In this document: positions 11,741 through 24,706 of the stretch, in pieces
Layout of the letters: every line of letters starts with the position of its first letter
Position numbering within the stretch: the stretch's first letter is position 1
Source of the DNA: Aphrophora alni
Taxonomy: Eukaryota; Arthropoda; Insecta; Hemiptera; Aphrophoridae
DNA: 64,000 nucleotides
Direction: 5' to 3'
NCBI GenBank assembly: GCA_963513935.1
Contig: OY740772.1
Location: 11,130,098-11,194,097 of the forward strand
The notes under the pieces: model-generated
Databases searched by the model: none
Seen by the model: only the letters and a program-made list of their open reading frames with translations
What the model was told of the DNA's origin: nothing
Made by a program: the position numbers and the translations under genes

Positions 11741-13285
11741 CTTTAAATATCAATATTGTTCAGTACTTATTTAATGCAGAAACGTTGGTCCCGTTACTTT
11801 TAACTCATAATCTCATATGAAGCTACTCCTAACAATTGGACAACCTTTGTACTACATTCACCAGACTTCAGCCCTGTTTATAAACAACACACTTCTTAAC
11901 TAACTTTCTGACAAGTCCAAGCTCTTTTCTTTCACTCACATCTTTAATGTACAACTTTTTCATAATCTACTCTAATGAATATCGCCACCTTTATATTATT
12001 AAATTTGGTTAAGAATGTAACAAAGAATGTTTTATTTGTTTTCGTTTGTTATTTGAAAAGTTTCCTCAATATAAACGCTTGTTGAACTTGACCTCAGCGC
12101 AAAGTAGAACCGGAAACGCTCACTAACTCGTGGGTGAATGTTGCTCTAATAAAACCACGCTTTGTTTCTCGATTTTCCAACACATCACTTTAATGGAACC
12201 TTAAAATACCACAACCAAACTCGGTTATAGTTTTAAATGAGTATATTGTGTACCTTAAAATTTAATAAGTGACTATAGTCTTTTAACATTAATTAATTAA
12301 TTAATACGCAGAGCTCTGCTTCCAATAACACCAAAGGACTCAATTAACCAATACCAGAAGCGGGCTACACCAAGCGGACCAATTCAAAAGTCAAGTTACT
12401 GAATTGAGTGTAATTTGCGTTATATAAACACATGTATTTAATGAGTTTTACTATGTTCCTTATTAACTGTAATTTGGTCCTCCGAAAATGTATACTAGGT
12501 TGTCTTTCTTAGAAACCTTGAAAACCAAGTTTTAAACTCTCTAATCACCAAACAATATAATATAATATTAATTATTATGTAATATGTATTATTTAAACGT
12601 TGAGTAATATTATATAATTTTAAAATCAACTGTAAAGAAGTAATTTGTTTTTAAAGATGTTTTTAGCAATGCCAAACTACGGGGTAATTTTGCAAAAGGG
12701 TAGTAGTGCAGTGCCTGCCGCCTCCTCCAACTCGTACGCCTCTTACTTTATACTGCTGTGTTACATTGTTGTGTCTGTTTTTCATAAGTGTATTTGTGGT
12801 TCAATAGACAACCAAAGTGAGGTTGATTTTGAATTTATCTAATTCGCTTGCTTGTTATAATTTTCTTTTGTGCACATTTCACCACATTGTTTTAGAGGCT
12901 AAGTCTCCACTCTTCACTAACGTTTCATCTAAATACATTTAGTCGGTTTGAATATATTTCATCTCCATTATGTTTTACTGTTTGATAGATAACGCCCTAA
13001 TAGTTCTTCAGAGCTTCTGCAGAGTGTGCACCAAAAAAATATATGTTCCTAAAAAGAAAAGTGTTGTATTTTTATGTCACTTATTTTTATGTGTTGGCGA
13101 CCTGATTTGAGTGATTTGGTGTTCATCTGATGATGTGATAGAAGTTCCGAAACGTGTCATATTTTAAGAAAAGAGGTGACGGTTTTTCCTAAATAACAAG
13201 GATGAAAATTTGTGCAGTGTTTTCGCAACTTTTACTTCTCTAATTCACCCTAATTAAACTCACCTGCTCTTATATTGTATTAATA
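11741..13285. other. Unassigned, with one decayed hammerhead-like motif
   Basis: No gene recognised. At 13124-13160 (plus) CTGATGA is followed by GAAACGTGTCAT, which again fits core, GAAA, a six-base A-C-xx-G-T palindrome and C. The region between (13134-13148) does not form a good stem II, so it is at best a decayed relative. 12286-12302 is a short ATTA/TTAA run. Confidence 0.4.
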
Positions 13286-13289
13286 CTGA

Positions 13290-13450
13290 ATCGGTTAAAG
13301 ACCTAGTTCTTATTATAGCGACGTTGTCGCTATCTGTCCTATCATATCATTGGATCTTCCAATTAGAGCGACAGTCTGGATCAAAACAAATTGCACAAGG
13401 TCCATAGAGACAAGTCATTAACTCCATCCTAATGATTTGCATAAGACAAG
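13290..13450 (+). repeat. Dispersed repeat R5, copy 1
   Basis: Strongly resembles 35155-35310 in the same direction. Shared words are GACCTAGTTCTT, GCTATCT.TCCTATC, ATCAAAACAAATTGCACAAG and GTCCATAGAGACAAGTCATT. The copies differ by scattered substitutions and small gaps. Class unknown. Confidence 0.72.
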
Positions 13451-14544
13451 ATATTGGTTACTTTATTAGCAAAACTATATTAAAGTCGTATAGGGAAACT
13501 TGTAATTCCAGAAAGTAATACAATCGTGAAAGTTAGTGACAAATATTTGTGAAGAAGTTATCAAAGAATATCAAATATCAAATTAAAATAAAATGGTCGC
13601 TATTTCATACGATTTACTTCAGTCGTTTCGAAATACATAAATAGAAAGATATAGCTCTAATAGTTATTTTCCTTCACCTATTAATGGCAAGGTTACTTAC
13701 AGGTCGCAGACACACAAAATAACAGCAACAGAAATTTGCATACTGCAATCTCAACACATCTTCTACTGACTGTACTTCCGTATTGAACTAGTAATAACTT
13801 GCACTAAAGTTTAAAATTTAAACAAAAATAATTATTAACTTTTGTTTCTTAATTTTTATTTGATCTTGCTTCTCTGTTTATAAACTAACAGAGTGATTTG
13901 ACATGTGCCACCCAGTGCGACAATTTTGAAATGTAAATCGATGAATGTAAAACGTTTTGAGGATTTGTTCATTTTCATAATCTTCACCAAAAGATGAACA
14001 TACAAATAATACACAATAACTATAAATACGCTTTGTTAGAGGAAGGATCGCGTACCTTGCAGATTCCACGCTCTGTGACGATGTCCCTGTGATGACCCAC
14101 TTAATATACACCTCTTCTGGTCCTCGTGCTAGCGGAGAATTTGATTTATCATTAAGATCGGTTCAACTGGTTTAGAAAAACTGATTTAGACTACGTTCTA
14201 TATTGTTAAATGTTCTCAAAAATGTTTATACACATTGGGTTACTTTTCTAAATACCTTATTAGCGTCTCATAACAAACTTCAATAAAAATCGATCGAGTG
14301 TCTATTGAGATATAAGTAACAGTAACATATATGTATGAAAACTGTTAACCCCTAATGCGTTCACCTAAACTACATTATAACAGGTCTATTTTTTTTTTCA
14401 AAATAGCTGCAAGGATTTAGTAAATTGTACTAAAAAATTGGTTGTAAGAAAACCCGTAACAAAAGAGATTGAGATATTTTCCAATCTACCATGACGACAA
14501 TGCAGTCGTTTTACCCAAAATTATTTGTTTAACGTAATTTTAAT
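13451..14544. other. Unassigned AT-rich sequence
   Basis: No recognisable gene, RNA or repeat. A 77-codon minus-strand open frame at 13878-14111 has no family resemblance and unremarkable composition. Confidence 0.4.
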
Positions 14545-14735
14545 CAAATTTGAGCGCAACGTGAAGATTGTAACAAAACCAATGTTCCAAACTGTTTTGT
14601 ATACACACTCACTGACGTATGGACGGGAAACGTTGAGCTGCGGGGATTTCAGGCAAAACGTGTTTTGTTTTTTAGGAAAAGAATTTATTTATGCAAAGTG
14701 GAAAAAGTTTATTTTAAAACCAACTGAACTGTAAA
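14545..14735 (+). repeat. Dispersed repeat R4, copy 1
   Basis: Matches 28560-28740 in the same direction: GTAACAAAACCA, TTCCAAACTGTTT.TGTA, GCGGGGATTTCAGG.AAAACG, TTTACGCAAAG.GGAA, and TTAAAACC.ACTGAACT.TAAAA. The two copies differ at many single sites, so the family is not recent. Confidence 0.7.
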
Positions 14736-16880
14736 ATGTAGTAATCTTGTAAGTCATAAAACTTGTGATGCGTAGAAAACGTGATGTGGAAGTTGTACTG
14801 TAGAACGAAGTGAATTGTTTAAAAAACACTAGAAACCATGAAAGTAAAAATATGAAGAAAGAAGGGGGAAAAAAAGAAAAAACATAAATAAATAAATAAA
14901 ACATAAAATTTAGAGTAATTTATTTCATTTTAACTTTTTTTCGATTTTTATATGGTCGAAAAAAAATCATCAAGGGCGCTCACATTTGTAAAATTTACAG
15001 TGATCGAAATTTGAAGAACTTTTGAATCGATTGTTAACCACATATATGTTGTGAATTCCTGTACTTACAGGACAGAACATTTATATAAAATATTGACCCA
15101 CAGAGGATAGTTTTGGAGAAAGAGATTTTTTTTAAATCACGTGATTTTGTCAACACGACTACGTGACACATTAAAAGTCTTTCGAATTGACAATGTGCGT
15201 CGCATTTCAATACAAATACAACGCCACAGTAAAAAAATAAAGACAAACTGTCACAGCTGAGTAGAACAGTTTTTACAAGAAGCTGTACAGTGGGGGAGTT
15301 TTATTCTTCTGTATAAATCCAATATAGAGGAAGTTTAGAAACTAACGATAAAATATTACCAATTTTTTGATATATTGGACCTAAACAGGTTAATTACAAA
15401 AGGTCTGTAGCTCAAATTGTAAATATGATGGTTTGTTTGGTTTTACGTAACAATATGGTTACGTTTGGTAATCTTCGATAATTACAACTCTCTTTTATTT
15501 TCATAACCTCAGGAAACCAAAATAGTATATTTCATCACTAAAACCAAAAGTGAAGCTTTTCGATACAAGCTCAAGTTTAACTTTGAAAATGAGCGAGGAT
15601 CGAAAAGCTTCTTTCGGTCCAAGCGATGAACTATATTTTCCGTTATACTGCAAATAATATAAGAAAACAATTTCACAAAAACTAAAATTTTATAACCTAT
15701 TTACCTTCAAATTGATGGTAACAGCTGTTTTATCTGTTACTGACAATCGGAAGTATCGGTTGTTTTTATAGATGCTTTACAATCGTTAATTAATTCGTAT
15801 AAACAAAGTAACAGCTGATGACCTCGACCTCAGCTGATGTTTTTAGGTTAGGACTAGAAAGAACAACTTTAGCATCGCAATGCAAGTACTGAAAACAGAT
15901 GTTTTTGAAGCAGTATGATGGAAAAATAATTTTAGACATGCCGTCCGTCGTTCGTTGTCGTTGTCTTCTACACTAAAATTATTGTCAAACAAGTAATTTC
16001 GAACTCTGGCCTCTCAAGAAGGTGTGATATTCGTATAGTTACAAGATCCAGCAGAGCGTCGTCACTGACACGAGTGTACCGAGTGGAGACGTCTTCTTAT
16101 GTTTTTAGCACAGGGTCGTGATATTTGTCACAGGCGAAGCGAATGTAGACTTTTTAATAAAAATAAGATTACATTAATTTTTAGAATGTAGACTTCACTA
16201 AAATGCCTGTAAAGGTTTACCCGACTCAAAGAAAGTAGCGACACAGTTACGAGGTTCAGATCATTGTGTAACAACTGTTTTAAACAATCACCCTACTACT
16301 CCTTGATCTAACATATCCAGCAAGCCCCAAGCAACTAACTATTGGACATTACAATTAGAGGATTTGCTTGTATTACATTGTATTTTGGAAGTGGGTAAGT
16401 ATAATGACGGTTCCCTTCAAATTATTTATTTTTATTATCCTAACGAAAAATTTACGTTTCCCTCCATTTTGTTTAAAAACAACTTCAAGATTTTATTAAA
16501 ACGTTTCAAGACAATCAATATACTCGATGTTGCTCATAAAATCTTGTAAACAAAAATGAACCGCCCTTGGGTTCGTTACGTTCAGCCCAAATTACTCACG
16601 ACTTGTAATTTTCTTTTACTTGTGTTTACTCACGTTGGTTTTGATTATAAATCTTCAGATTTAACAATATTTCATCAACAATGCCAGAGTTCATTTTTAG
16701 TTATTTCGAAGGCAGTGTCCGTAGTTAATATTCTCGTTTTAACAAATAATTCGCGAAAAGTTTTGATCTACTGGAAAATCGCTTTGCATCACTGTAAGGT
16801 TTCATCTTGAATTGTATTGTTGATTTTTCATATATGGGGTGTGTTGAAGTGTTTGTATTGTTTATTTTATAGTTTTAATG
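14736..16880. other. Unassigned AT-rich sequence
   Basis: No gene, RNA or mobile element recognised. 15543-15622 contains a short imperfect inverted repeat (GAAGCTTTTCGAT with ATCGAAAAGCTTC). Open frames at 16364-16549 and 16556-16810 are not supported by any motif. Confidence 0.4.
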
Positions 16881-16884
16881 AAAA

Positions 16885-17500
16885 ATAATCCAATTGCTGT
16901 TGTCCTTATATGACCTAGTCCTATTTTGACTTGACATTGTTTGACCTGGATCATGTAAGATGTGGCCTTTGTATGACCTTGATACTCTAAGGACTACTTT
17001 GATATTTACCTTGTATGACCTTGATACTGTAAGAGCTGGTTTTCTTATGACAGCCACACATGATTTTGATATTGTATGACCAAGATCTTGCATGAATTTA
17101 ACTTTGTATGACTTTGACATTGTATGACATTGATATAATGAAATCTGGATCTCTCATGATCTTCACTTCTTATGATCTTGACATTGTATGATGGATCTGT
17201 AAGATTTAGTTTTTTTATAACATTGAAATTATATGCATAGATATTGTATGACCTTGGATAACTTTGTATGACAATATTTTATTCCCTGGTTCTTGTATGA
17301 TCTTGACATTGTATTATCTAATTCTGACTTTGTTTGATCTTACTCTGTACTTTGACATTCTATAACCATGTATTAGCATGACCTTGTACGACCTTGACTT
17401 TAACACATTTTAACCTTGTATGGTTTAGACCTGTTATAACTTTGATCCCGTATGATATTGACTTGATATGAATTTCCTTGATTTGACCTTGAGCTTAAAT
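16885..17500. repeat. Degenerate TATGACCTTGA minisatellite
   Basis: About 600 bp is made of loosely repeated words of the form TGTATGACCTTGA.A, spaced about 16-17 bp at best and drifting in length. There are dozens of TATGA and CTTGA/CATTG blocks. It has no internal homogeneity like the 50-kb array, so it is old. A minus-strand open frame through part of it (16875-17120) is a product of the repeat. Confidence 0.78.
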
Positions 17501-18324
17501 AACATTGCATAACTTTTAAGTTGAAGTTCTAATTACCTGGTTCCTTTACCGTGTTCTTGAACTGTTACGCCTGTTTCTTTTGTTTAATGAATTATGTTTT
17601 ACTCTTTTAATTTATTAAACAGAAAGAAGTTCGTTTTTGGCGAGGTCTGAAGTTTCTTTACCCACATTTCGTTTAATTCTTTGTCACTCTGACTATGTAA
17701 TTTAATTTACGACATTTCAGAGTTAATTAAGAAAACCATCAAACTTTAAACGCTACTATTTTTACGAATCTTAAATCGTTCTGAGGTTTAATGTCGTAAT
17801 TCTTCATTTTAATGTCGTAATTCGCATTATCGTTACGTCATGCCAACTTCTTAAAAACTTAACAAAAAATACTTCATCAAGTTATTTAGAGACAATAATT
17901 CTGTATTAAAAAAAAAAGAAAAAAAAAAAACTCACTTATTTTTCTGTCGATGTAATAGGACGGCTCCCTATTTTGGTTTGGATGTATATTACCCCACAAC
18001 CACGGAAGAACACGGAACTAAAGGACGGCTCCATGTTACAGTGCCTATAAAACCACTTGTGATCTTATATTTGACTATTTTACTTTAAACTTTAAACACA
18101 CGTATGAAACGACAATTTGGTTAAGAAATTCAAATTTATAATTCATTGAAATCATAAAATCATTGTTACCATTAGTTTTCAACTACTTCAGTTTCAATTA
18201 ATATTTATCTTTTCGTTGATATATAAACAGTACATATTTATATAAGAATTTAAAGTTTGTACTTTCTACAAATTATTGTTTAGATATTTAAGAAAAAACT
18301 ACCGCCTATTACATCAGTTTAGAT

Positions 18325-18560
18325 TGCAGAGAGCCTATAGGTATCACTTACTTCCTGGTATGCTGCAGCCTTAAGTGACTTTATCCTTCTTATAGTCTTT
18401 TTTCTATCACCTCAGGCGAAACAAAATCTAGACTTGACAATCCCCTGTGTAACCGGATCGATTGTGAACTGTACAGGTTTAAAACGTGATCAATAACAGA
18501 AATGATCAGCTGTTCCTACATTCCTTTATTGCTACTAAGTTTGTCACAAACCCTATGTTC
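18325..18560 (+). repeat. Dispersed repeat R3, copy 2
   Basis: Shares CACCTCAGGCGAAACAAAA, CTAGAC, GACAATCCCCTG, ATCGATTGTG and TTTAAAACGTGATCA with the copies at 9950-10200 and 30200-30440, in the same direction. It is closer to the 30-kb copy. Confidence 0.65.
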
Positions 18561-18584
18561 GTATTGCTTCAAATTTTCTAAGAA

Positions 18585-18700
18585 TAATTAATAAAACACT
18601 GATTCTCACAAAATAATCTTTTATGATTTAACGCGTTTCAAAGACAGTGTAGACATCTTCAGCATAAACTAGCTAAAAAATATTATAACTAACTTTATTA
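18585..18700 (-). repeat. Hammerhead-motif repeat, decayed copy F
   Basis: On the minus strand CTGAAGA, an unpaired middle, GAAACGCGTT and a TTTTGTGAGAATCAGTG-like tail are visible (motif about 18629-18664). The core and palindrome are intact but stem II no longer pairs, so this copy is predicted inactive. Confidence 0.5.
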
Positions 18701-19223
18701 AATTGTAACTAGACGGATTTTCTTTAAGACAAGTAGAACGAATGTTCAGCGAGAGCTCCTTAGGATTACCACTCCCGTACTCACATTAGTAAGTACCTGA
18801 AAGGATACTGTTGTTTAATTTGGTAAATGTATGATTAAGATAAATAAATAATAAAAGTTATCTGGGTGTTTTAAGGTACACATATAATATTGAACAAATT
18901 GGTTGTAGCGTAGGACGGTTTTCCGTCATATATCTCTAATATATAAATATAGAAGAAATTTAAAGGATATCTGAAGAAACATATATATTTTTTTTTCACC
19001 CTTCAAAACAGATTCTATGACTCAATATTATTAATTGTTAAACAGATGTATTTTCAGTTTAGTTATTGCTAAAATAAAGAAGTTATTAATGTTAAGCGTT
19101 GCGTGCTCAAGTTGCATGTCAGACACACAGAGGTCAGGAAGCGTCAGCGTTGGACTTGTGTACATAAAGTTTACATAACCTGTAATTGTAGGTTTGTTTC
19201 TACCAATGAAACCTGTATATTAA

Positions 19224-19240
19224 CAGGTTAGGTTAGGTTA
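19224..19240 (+). repeat. Short TTAGG run
   Basis: Three consecutive GGTTA/TTAGG units. The same short run occurs at 48194-48209. Too short to separate from chance, but the pentamer is the usual insect telomere unit. Confidence 0.5.
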
Positions 19241-20249
19241 GTCTACATAGATGGAAGTCTGTTCTTGTTTTTCTGTGGTTGGTGGGATGTTCTTTGAATT
19301 TTCGTGTGAAGGAACGTCCAACTTGTCCAATTTATATATCTTACTGCAGTCGTTACAGGTGACCTTATATATCCACTATTTGAAAACTTGTTGCAATTTA
19401 GTTTATTGTTGAGATAATTATTCAACTAGTTCTCCCTCCTCAATCAATTTTCAACAGTGTGATTTTAGAGTTGATTTTGAGAAACTCCCATTTATTAACA
19501 GAGATTATGAATTCTCTTAATAACCTAAAATGGGCGTTGTTGGAGAAATGGCGAACGCATATTTTATTTGAGTTTTTAAAGGTTACACAAGAGTAGAATT
19601 TGATCTGTTAGTAAAAAAATTAATAATTTTGTTATAACATCTAACCCTAAATTTTGTGATTAATGGACCACGTGTTTCCACTGTAGAGAACTGCATATAA
19701 GACAGATGATGTAGAAACATAACAACATTTTTTTGGACTCAGAAGACCTCAAAACCGGATATATCAGTAAATAACACGACGTAAATTTTTTGACATAACA
19801 TTCTCTGTACTATTTTAGAGAATATTTCCTGTACTAAATTATTTATAACTACAATTTATGAAAGCTGTGTAAGGTCTAAATTGTTGTTTATACGTTTAAA
19901 ATTCCATTTTTTACCAATAACATTCATGTTGATATTGTATATGGTCTATAGAATGATTTTCAAATTGAAAAATGAAGAAAATGACTCAAATCCGAGTACA
20001 AAATCGCAAATATAAAAACATGTTACCGTCGCGGAACGGTAGACAGAAGTGAAAACTTTAACTATCAAATTTTTTAAATTAATTACAAATTAATAACAAT
20101 TTTCAATTTATTAATTTTTTTTTATATTATTTATTAGTAATAGTTCATTATTTATTGTTTAATACATATTTAAAATTAAAAACCATGTAATAATTGGAGA
20201 GTGTTCATACTTTACGTGTGTATTTATAACACAAATTTAATACCATGTG

Positions 20250-20300
20250 AATTTTGTATATATAAAATATATATATATATATAAATATATATATATTCTT
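20250..20300. repeat. AT-rich low-complexity tract
   Basis: Interrupted (AT)n around 20255-20295 within a very AT-rich stretch (about 20040-20500). Confidence 0.6.
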
Positions 20301-20560
20301 TATTAAACATTAGAAAAAATAATAATATTTACATTTTAATAGTTATTTTGTACAGCTATTTACAATAATCCGTCATTCTTGTATTTCGGAAATAATAATA
20401 TTATTTTCATTATCATTATATTCTAAAAATTAAAAGATCTTACATACATTTTTTCTTCAAAATGTTTTGTATTTATGAATGAGAGAAACTTAGTGCAATA
20501 TTTTTGTGAGTGTGAGAAAGTATTTACATACATATAATACGTAGGCCTACATACATATAA

Positions 20561-20827
20561 ATGGACAGGTTTCATCTGAGCTGTGGAGTTTGGGTGCGCA
20601 GCCGGTCTAGGCGTGGTCGAAGCAGCAGTGAGGTGGTGGGGAAAGCGGTCGCCTCAGTCTGTGTTGGGTGTTGGTACTAACAACGATGTCTGCAAGACCG
20701 CTGGATCGTGGACAGTAGTCGGCGCCGACTGTTTTCCCTGCAATGCCTCTATCCCCACGCGGCCTCGAACTACAAACTTGTACCTCCCCTCCACTCGCAG
20801 CTCACAGCTCAGATGAAACCTGTCCAT
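20561..20827. mobile_element. GC-rich fold-back with perfect 25-bp terminal repeats
   Basis: 20561-20585 and 20803-20827 are exact reverse complements (arm begins ATGGACAGGTTTCATCTGAG). The 217-bp interior is strikingly richer in G, C and CpG than anything within several kb. The interior has no recognised protein: a 77-codon plus frame runs from 20583 into the right arm and ends at about 20816, without motifs. The following 20828-20945 stays CpG-rich. Could be a small MITE or a recent transferred segment; no clear target duplication was seen. Confidence 0.65.
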
Positions 20828-20945
20828 GTGTACGTGGTTGTACGATTGGACAATCGAGCGTGATGCGTTACGGATTTTTGTGATGACGGCGCGTGACGGG
20901 TCAATCGATCGTGATGCTTTAGTGTAAATAAACCTTGATCTTCGC

Positions 20946-21954
20946 CATTAAAAACTCGGTTTTAATTAAAAACAATTTTCTTTTATTACTGTAATGATTG
21001 GGAAACTTGTCAAACGAAATAGATTGTCTCTCCAGTAGGTGGACATGGTCATCTCCATAGTCACACGGATAAAGTTTGTCTTTGTCAGTACACCACTAAC
21101 AACCAGACTGTGCTGTCGAGACAATAAAATGCTGCACACCTTCTAATCGCCTTCGGGACATTTGATTGCACAGCGATCTTTGGAGCCTAGCAATCTGGAG
21201 TCGTTATGAACACAAGCCGGACAAGATGTATTGCTAATTAAAAGCAATAGAATCGGTCATAAGTATTATGTTTGAATAGGAGCACAATTAACCTATCGTT
21301 AACATACAGGAGACTAGTGAACTTCTTTGGGGTTACAATCCTAAAAGAACAAAAAGAAGAAATTCGGGTTATATATATGGAAAATCTGAATGATTTCAAA
21401 GTTTTACATATTGTTCTCTAGGGTTGATTAAATTTCAGTAAAATTAACTTACAATCTAGTACTAAAAAAAGAGTTTACCTTACATTAATGGAAATTTTAA
21501 TAATGGTCCGATTTTAATTAAACCCAAACTGGCAAATAAACTACAAAATACGTTATACCTCAGAAGTGTATTTGTATATGCCTAAATTAACAACACATTT
21601 GGCCTAACTCTACAAGTACAAACACGTTTCAATTAAGCCTAAAGTTTGTTGAACACGTATTGTATACAATAACCTGATTTGAAACTAACCACAGTTCAAC
21701 TCTAATCAACCAAACTCTCACAACTTTAAACTAAATTTATTTTATGAACAGGGAGGAAACTTATACACCTTTAACGTTCCATCGCATTAAACATTCTCAA
21801 CAATCAACATGCTTGTGGAATTGGAGGTTATGTACAACTTACATTATATAAATAAAATATTTATTGTTACAAATATAGTTGAAATGGATATAGTGCTATC
21901 TCGACCATTGATAAACTATAAAATATAAATAAATTGTACATTGCACAAAATTTC
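20946..21954. other. Unassigned AT-rich sequence
   Basis: No gene, RNA or repeat recognised. Confidence 0.4.
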
Positions 21955-22527
21955 TGTCACCTGTTAGGATTCGTTCCTTTAAACTATCTGGGTTCTTTAA
22001 CTTTAAATTAATAAATCAGTGGTTCATTTCTCTAAATAATATTTCTTTATTATTTAATGCAACTTGACTATTTCTCTTAGTTCTCTTATATACTAATTAC
22101 AATTAGTTTAATCTTCTTAATTAATTACTAAGAATCCAGAATGACTCTAATAGTTGTGACTCATAGATCTGATTCTAATTTATAGTTTAAAATGACTTGT
22201 CTCTGAAATAATTACAAGTTTCTTAATACACGAAATTCCACACCCTCTTTACATTCTTGTGGATACTCATCCAAAATATCAATACTCCTAGGAAGCTCTT
22301 ACTCGCTAAGTCCTCTGACTATCTTCAAGAATTATTCTTCCAGGAAGCTCTTACTCGCCAAGTCCGTCTGGCTATCTTCAAGAATTTCTGCAGCACCTTC
22401 ACTTGATCAATCTTGACCCACTGACCAAGTTCCCTCCCACTCAAGGGTTTATATATCATTGTAACATCAATGACGTCTGCCTTGCTTACAAGGTAATCAA
22501 TTTCATATTTTTTCCAGATCTGTCACA
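21955..22527 (-). mobile_element. Probable solo LTR
   Basis: Read on the minus strand, the segment starts TGTGACAG and ends AACAGGTGACA. It holds a TATA-type box (GATATATAAACCC, around 22446-22458) and, further on, a polyadenylation signal AATAAAG, in the order expected of an LTR. No primer site follows the end and no polypurine tract precedes the start, so it looks solo. An exact target duplication is not visible, which lowers confidence. Confidence 0.5.
22291..22392. repeat. Tandem duplication, about 51 bp, inside the LTR
   Basis: AGGAAGCTCTTACTCGC.AAG and ACTATCTTCAAGAATT-type blocks occur twice in a row (from about 22291 and about 22342) with a few differences. Duplicated sequence inside an LTR is common and often regulatory; here it lies downstream of the TATA box on the minus strand. 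Confidence 0.75.
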
Positions 22528-24443
22528 ATAATTCTTGTCTTTCTGGCTTCTTAAAAAGAACTTAGACGATATTGCTAACTAAAACTATCCTAATTAATAT
22601 ATATTATTTATATTCTGTCAAATGTAGTCTGTATTTGTATTTTACCTTTTATGTGGCTACATGTTTCACTGCCACATTAACAATGAATATGAATATCCTA
22701 ATTCCTAACACACTCATCTCCAAAAATCTCACAAAAATATCAGTTAGGTAGTTGTTAGTCGAAAAGTGAAAATTAACCATGGACTCCGTCTTTGAAAAAT
22801 TATTTATTAAAATAATGGCATCTTTAGACTTTATCACGTTTTCGTGTAAATTTTAATGACGCTTTCAATTTTCAAAATATGAAATCTTGATTTTTCAAAG
22901 TGTTTCCCATTTAGACACTGTTTATTAGAAATTAAAATAGAAAACTAATTTATAAGAGAATTCAACTCAATTGAAATAGCTCGTATTTGTTTGTCATTTA
23001 ATAACGTATTAGCCTCAAAGTTTGCTTTGTAGAGTAACTACTGATGAAGGTAAAGTTTTTGTTTTAAAGAAACCAGTTCATTATAAAATGAAAGCCTCAA
23101 GGTAAGGTAGAGAATGAGCAGGAAGGGGGTGGGACAGTTTTCTTGAAGTTAATTTAGTTTCCTACCGCTACAGTTTGACAGTTTGGTTTATTAAAGTTGA
23201 ATTTAGATTCATTACACAAACTTCTGATTATTTCCGAAACAAACTTTATCCAGGTTAACTTGTTATATTTGATCTATAGAACACTGATTTTGGATAATCA
23301 TTTCCTACGTCATTCCTGAACTTTATATCCGGTGAGTGTTTCAAAACAGTAAATGAAAAATTACTTTTACTAGGAAATAAGAAATAAACATCGTATAAAC
23401 AAAACTAATACTGTAATCATAATTCACGTTTTATTTACTAATGTTTTTTATTTCTTTTTTAACCTAAAATATTGACGATTTAAATTAAATAAGATAATTA
23501 CCTTTTTAATTTGTCAGATAATCCTTCTTTAATGTAACTTGGATTACAGGTTTCGATGGCCGAAAATCATCAAAATGTTTAAAGTTATTTTACTGAATGG
23601 TTGGAATAGGTTTTATTGACATATTTTGTTGGGGGGTTGGTAACACTAATTATAAATCAGAGAGAGGATCTACACAGATTTTGGTTGTTACTTAACATAA
23701 AAAACCATTGCGGAAACGTCAATATCACCTGTGTTTATAAGCGCATTGGGTGAGGAAGCTTATGTTTATTAACTCGCTTTCTTGTCTGTTTGTTTGTTCG
23801 GTACAAATTTTGCAATTACTTTTAAACTAACTTCCCTATGAGATAGAGACTTGAAACCTTAAAGTGGATGACAATGCAATATGAACTCCTTGTCTGTCCG
23901 TCGATCGCTGCTATGGTAAGAAAGCAGTTAAAGTTTTCGCATTGACCAGTGTAGCGGCCAACTTGTTGGTGGAACAACGCTGCACATATTATTAAAATTA
24001 CCAGTTGAGAAAGATGGAAAATGGTAGGAAATTTGGGATCATTCAATGGTAACTATTTGAACGTCTTGCGAAATTAGCGGAAGGACGTTTCATTAGTGAA
24101 AATTCCTGTTCATCGATGAGATTTTCATGGTTCCATACGAAATGTTTTGCATCATCGATTCTAGATTGCGACAACTGAAAAATAAAATAAAATAGATTTT
24201 GGTGGCATCAACATTGTGGTTTTTGGAGATTTGTTAATTTCATCAAGATGTTTAAAATCCATTGCAAAATTTCATACACACACGACTATAAATCAGAAAA
24301 TAATTATTCAAATAAAAAATAAATAAATTTAACCCACGTTTTAAAACAAACATATTGTACAAATTTGGACAAAATAGTATAAAATAATTTCTCGTAGGCC
24401 CCAAACAGATTTACAACTCCATACAGATTCTTAACCCCATACA
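22528..24443. other. Unassigned sequence
   Basis: No gene, RNA or named element recognised. Open frames at 22649-22837 and 23822-24046 (both minus) have no motifs. Confidence 0.4.
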
Positions 24444-24706
24444 GATTGTCCTGAAAATTTGTGATTGTAAATTGTTAACATCTCTGAAAATACTTGTAAG
24501 ATTTAAAATGAAAAACATGGGTCTCATTCCATAGCTAGTAAGGAGTGTAGGGAGCAGTTATCATGGAAGTCAAGTACCTTCTAATTCAATAGATGGAGGT
24601 ACTATTCTCATTATCTATTTCAAGCGCCCCCACGTTTTTCGTTTTAAATCTTACAAGTATTTACATAGCTATTAAAAATTCACAATCACAAATTTTCGGG
24701 ACAATC
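24444..24706. mobile_element. Fold-back element 2, about 80-bp arms
   Basis: 24444-24521 and 24627-24706 are imperfect reverse complements (blocks GAAAATTTGTGATTGT, AATACTTGTAAGATTTAAAA and GAAAAAC.TGGG). The loop is about 105 bp and non-coding. The inner CCCCACGTTTTTC block is shared with the fold-back at 6336-6763, suggesting a common family with divergent outer arms. Confidence 0.72.

Noticed and set aside
23044..23085. CTGATGA ... GAAACCAGTT hammerhead-like word
   Set aside because: Stem II is a weak A/T pairing and stem I arms do not pair; likely chance.
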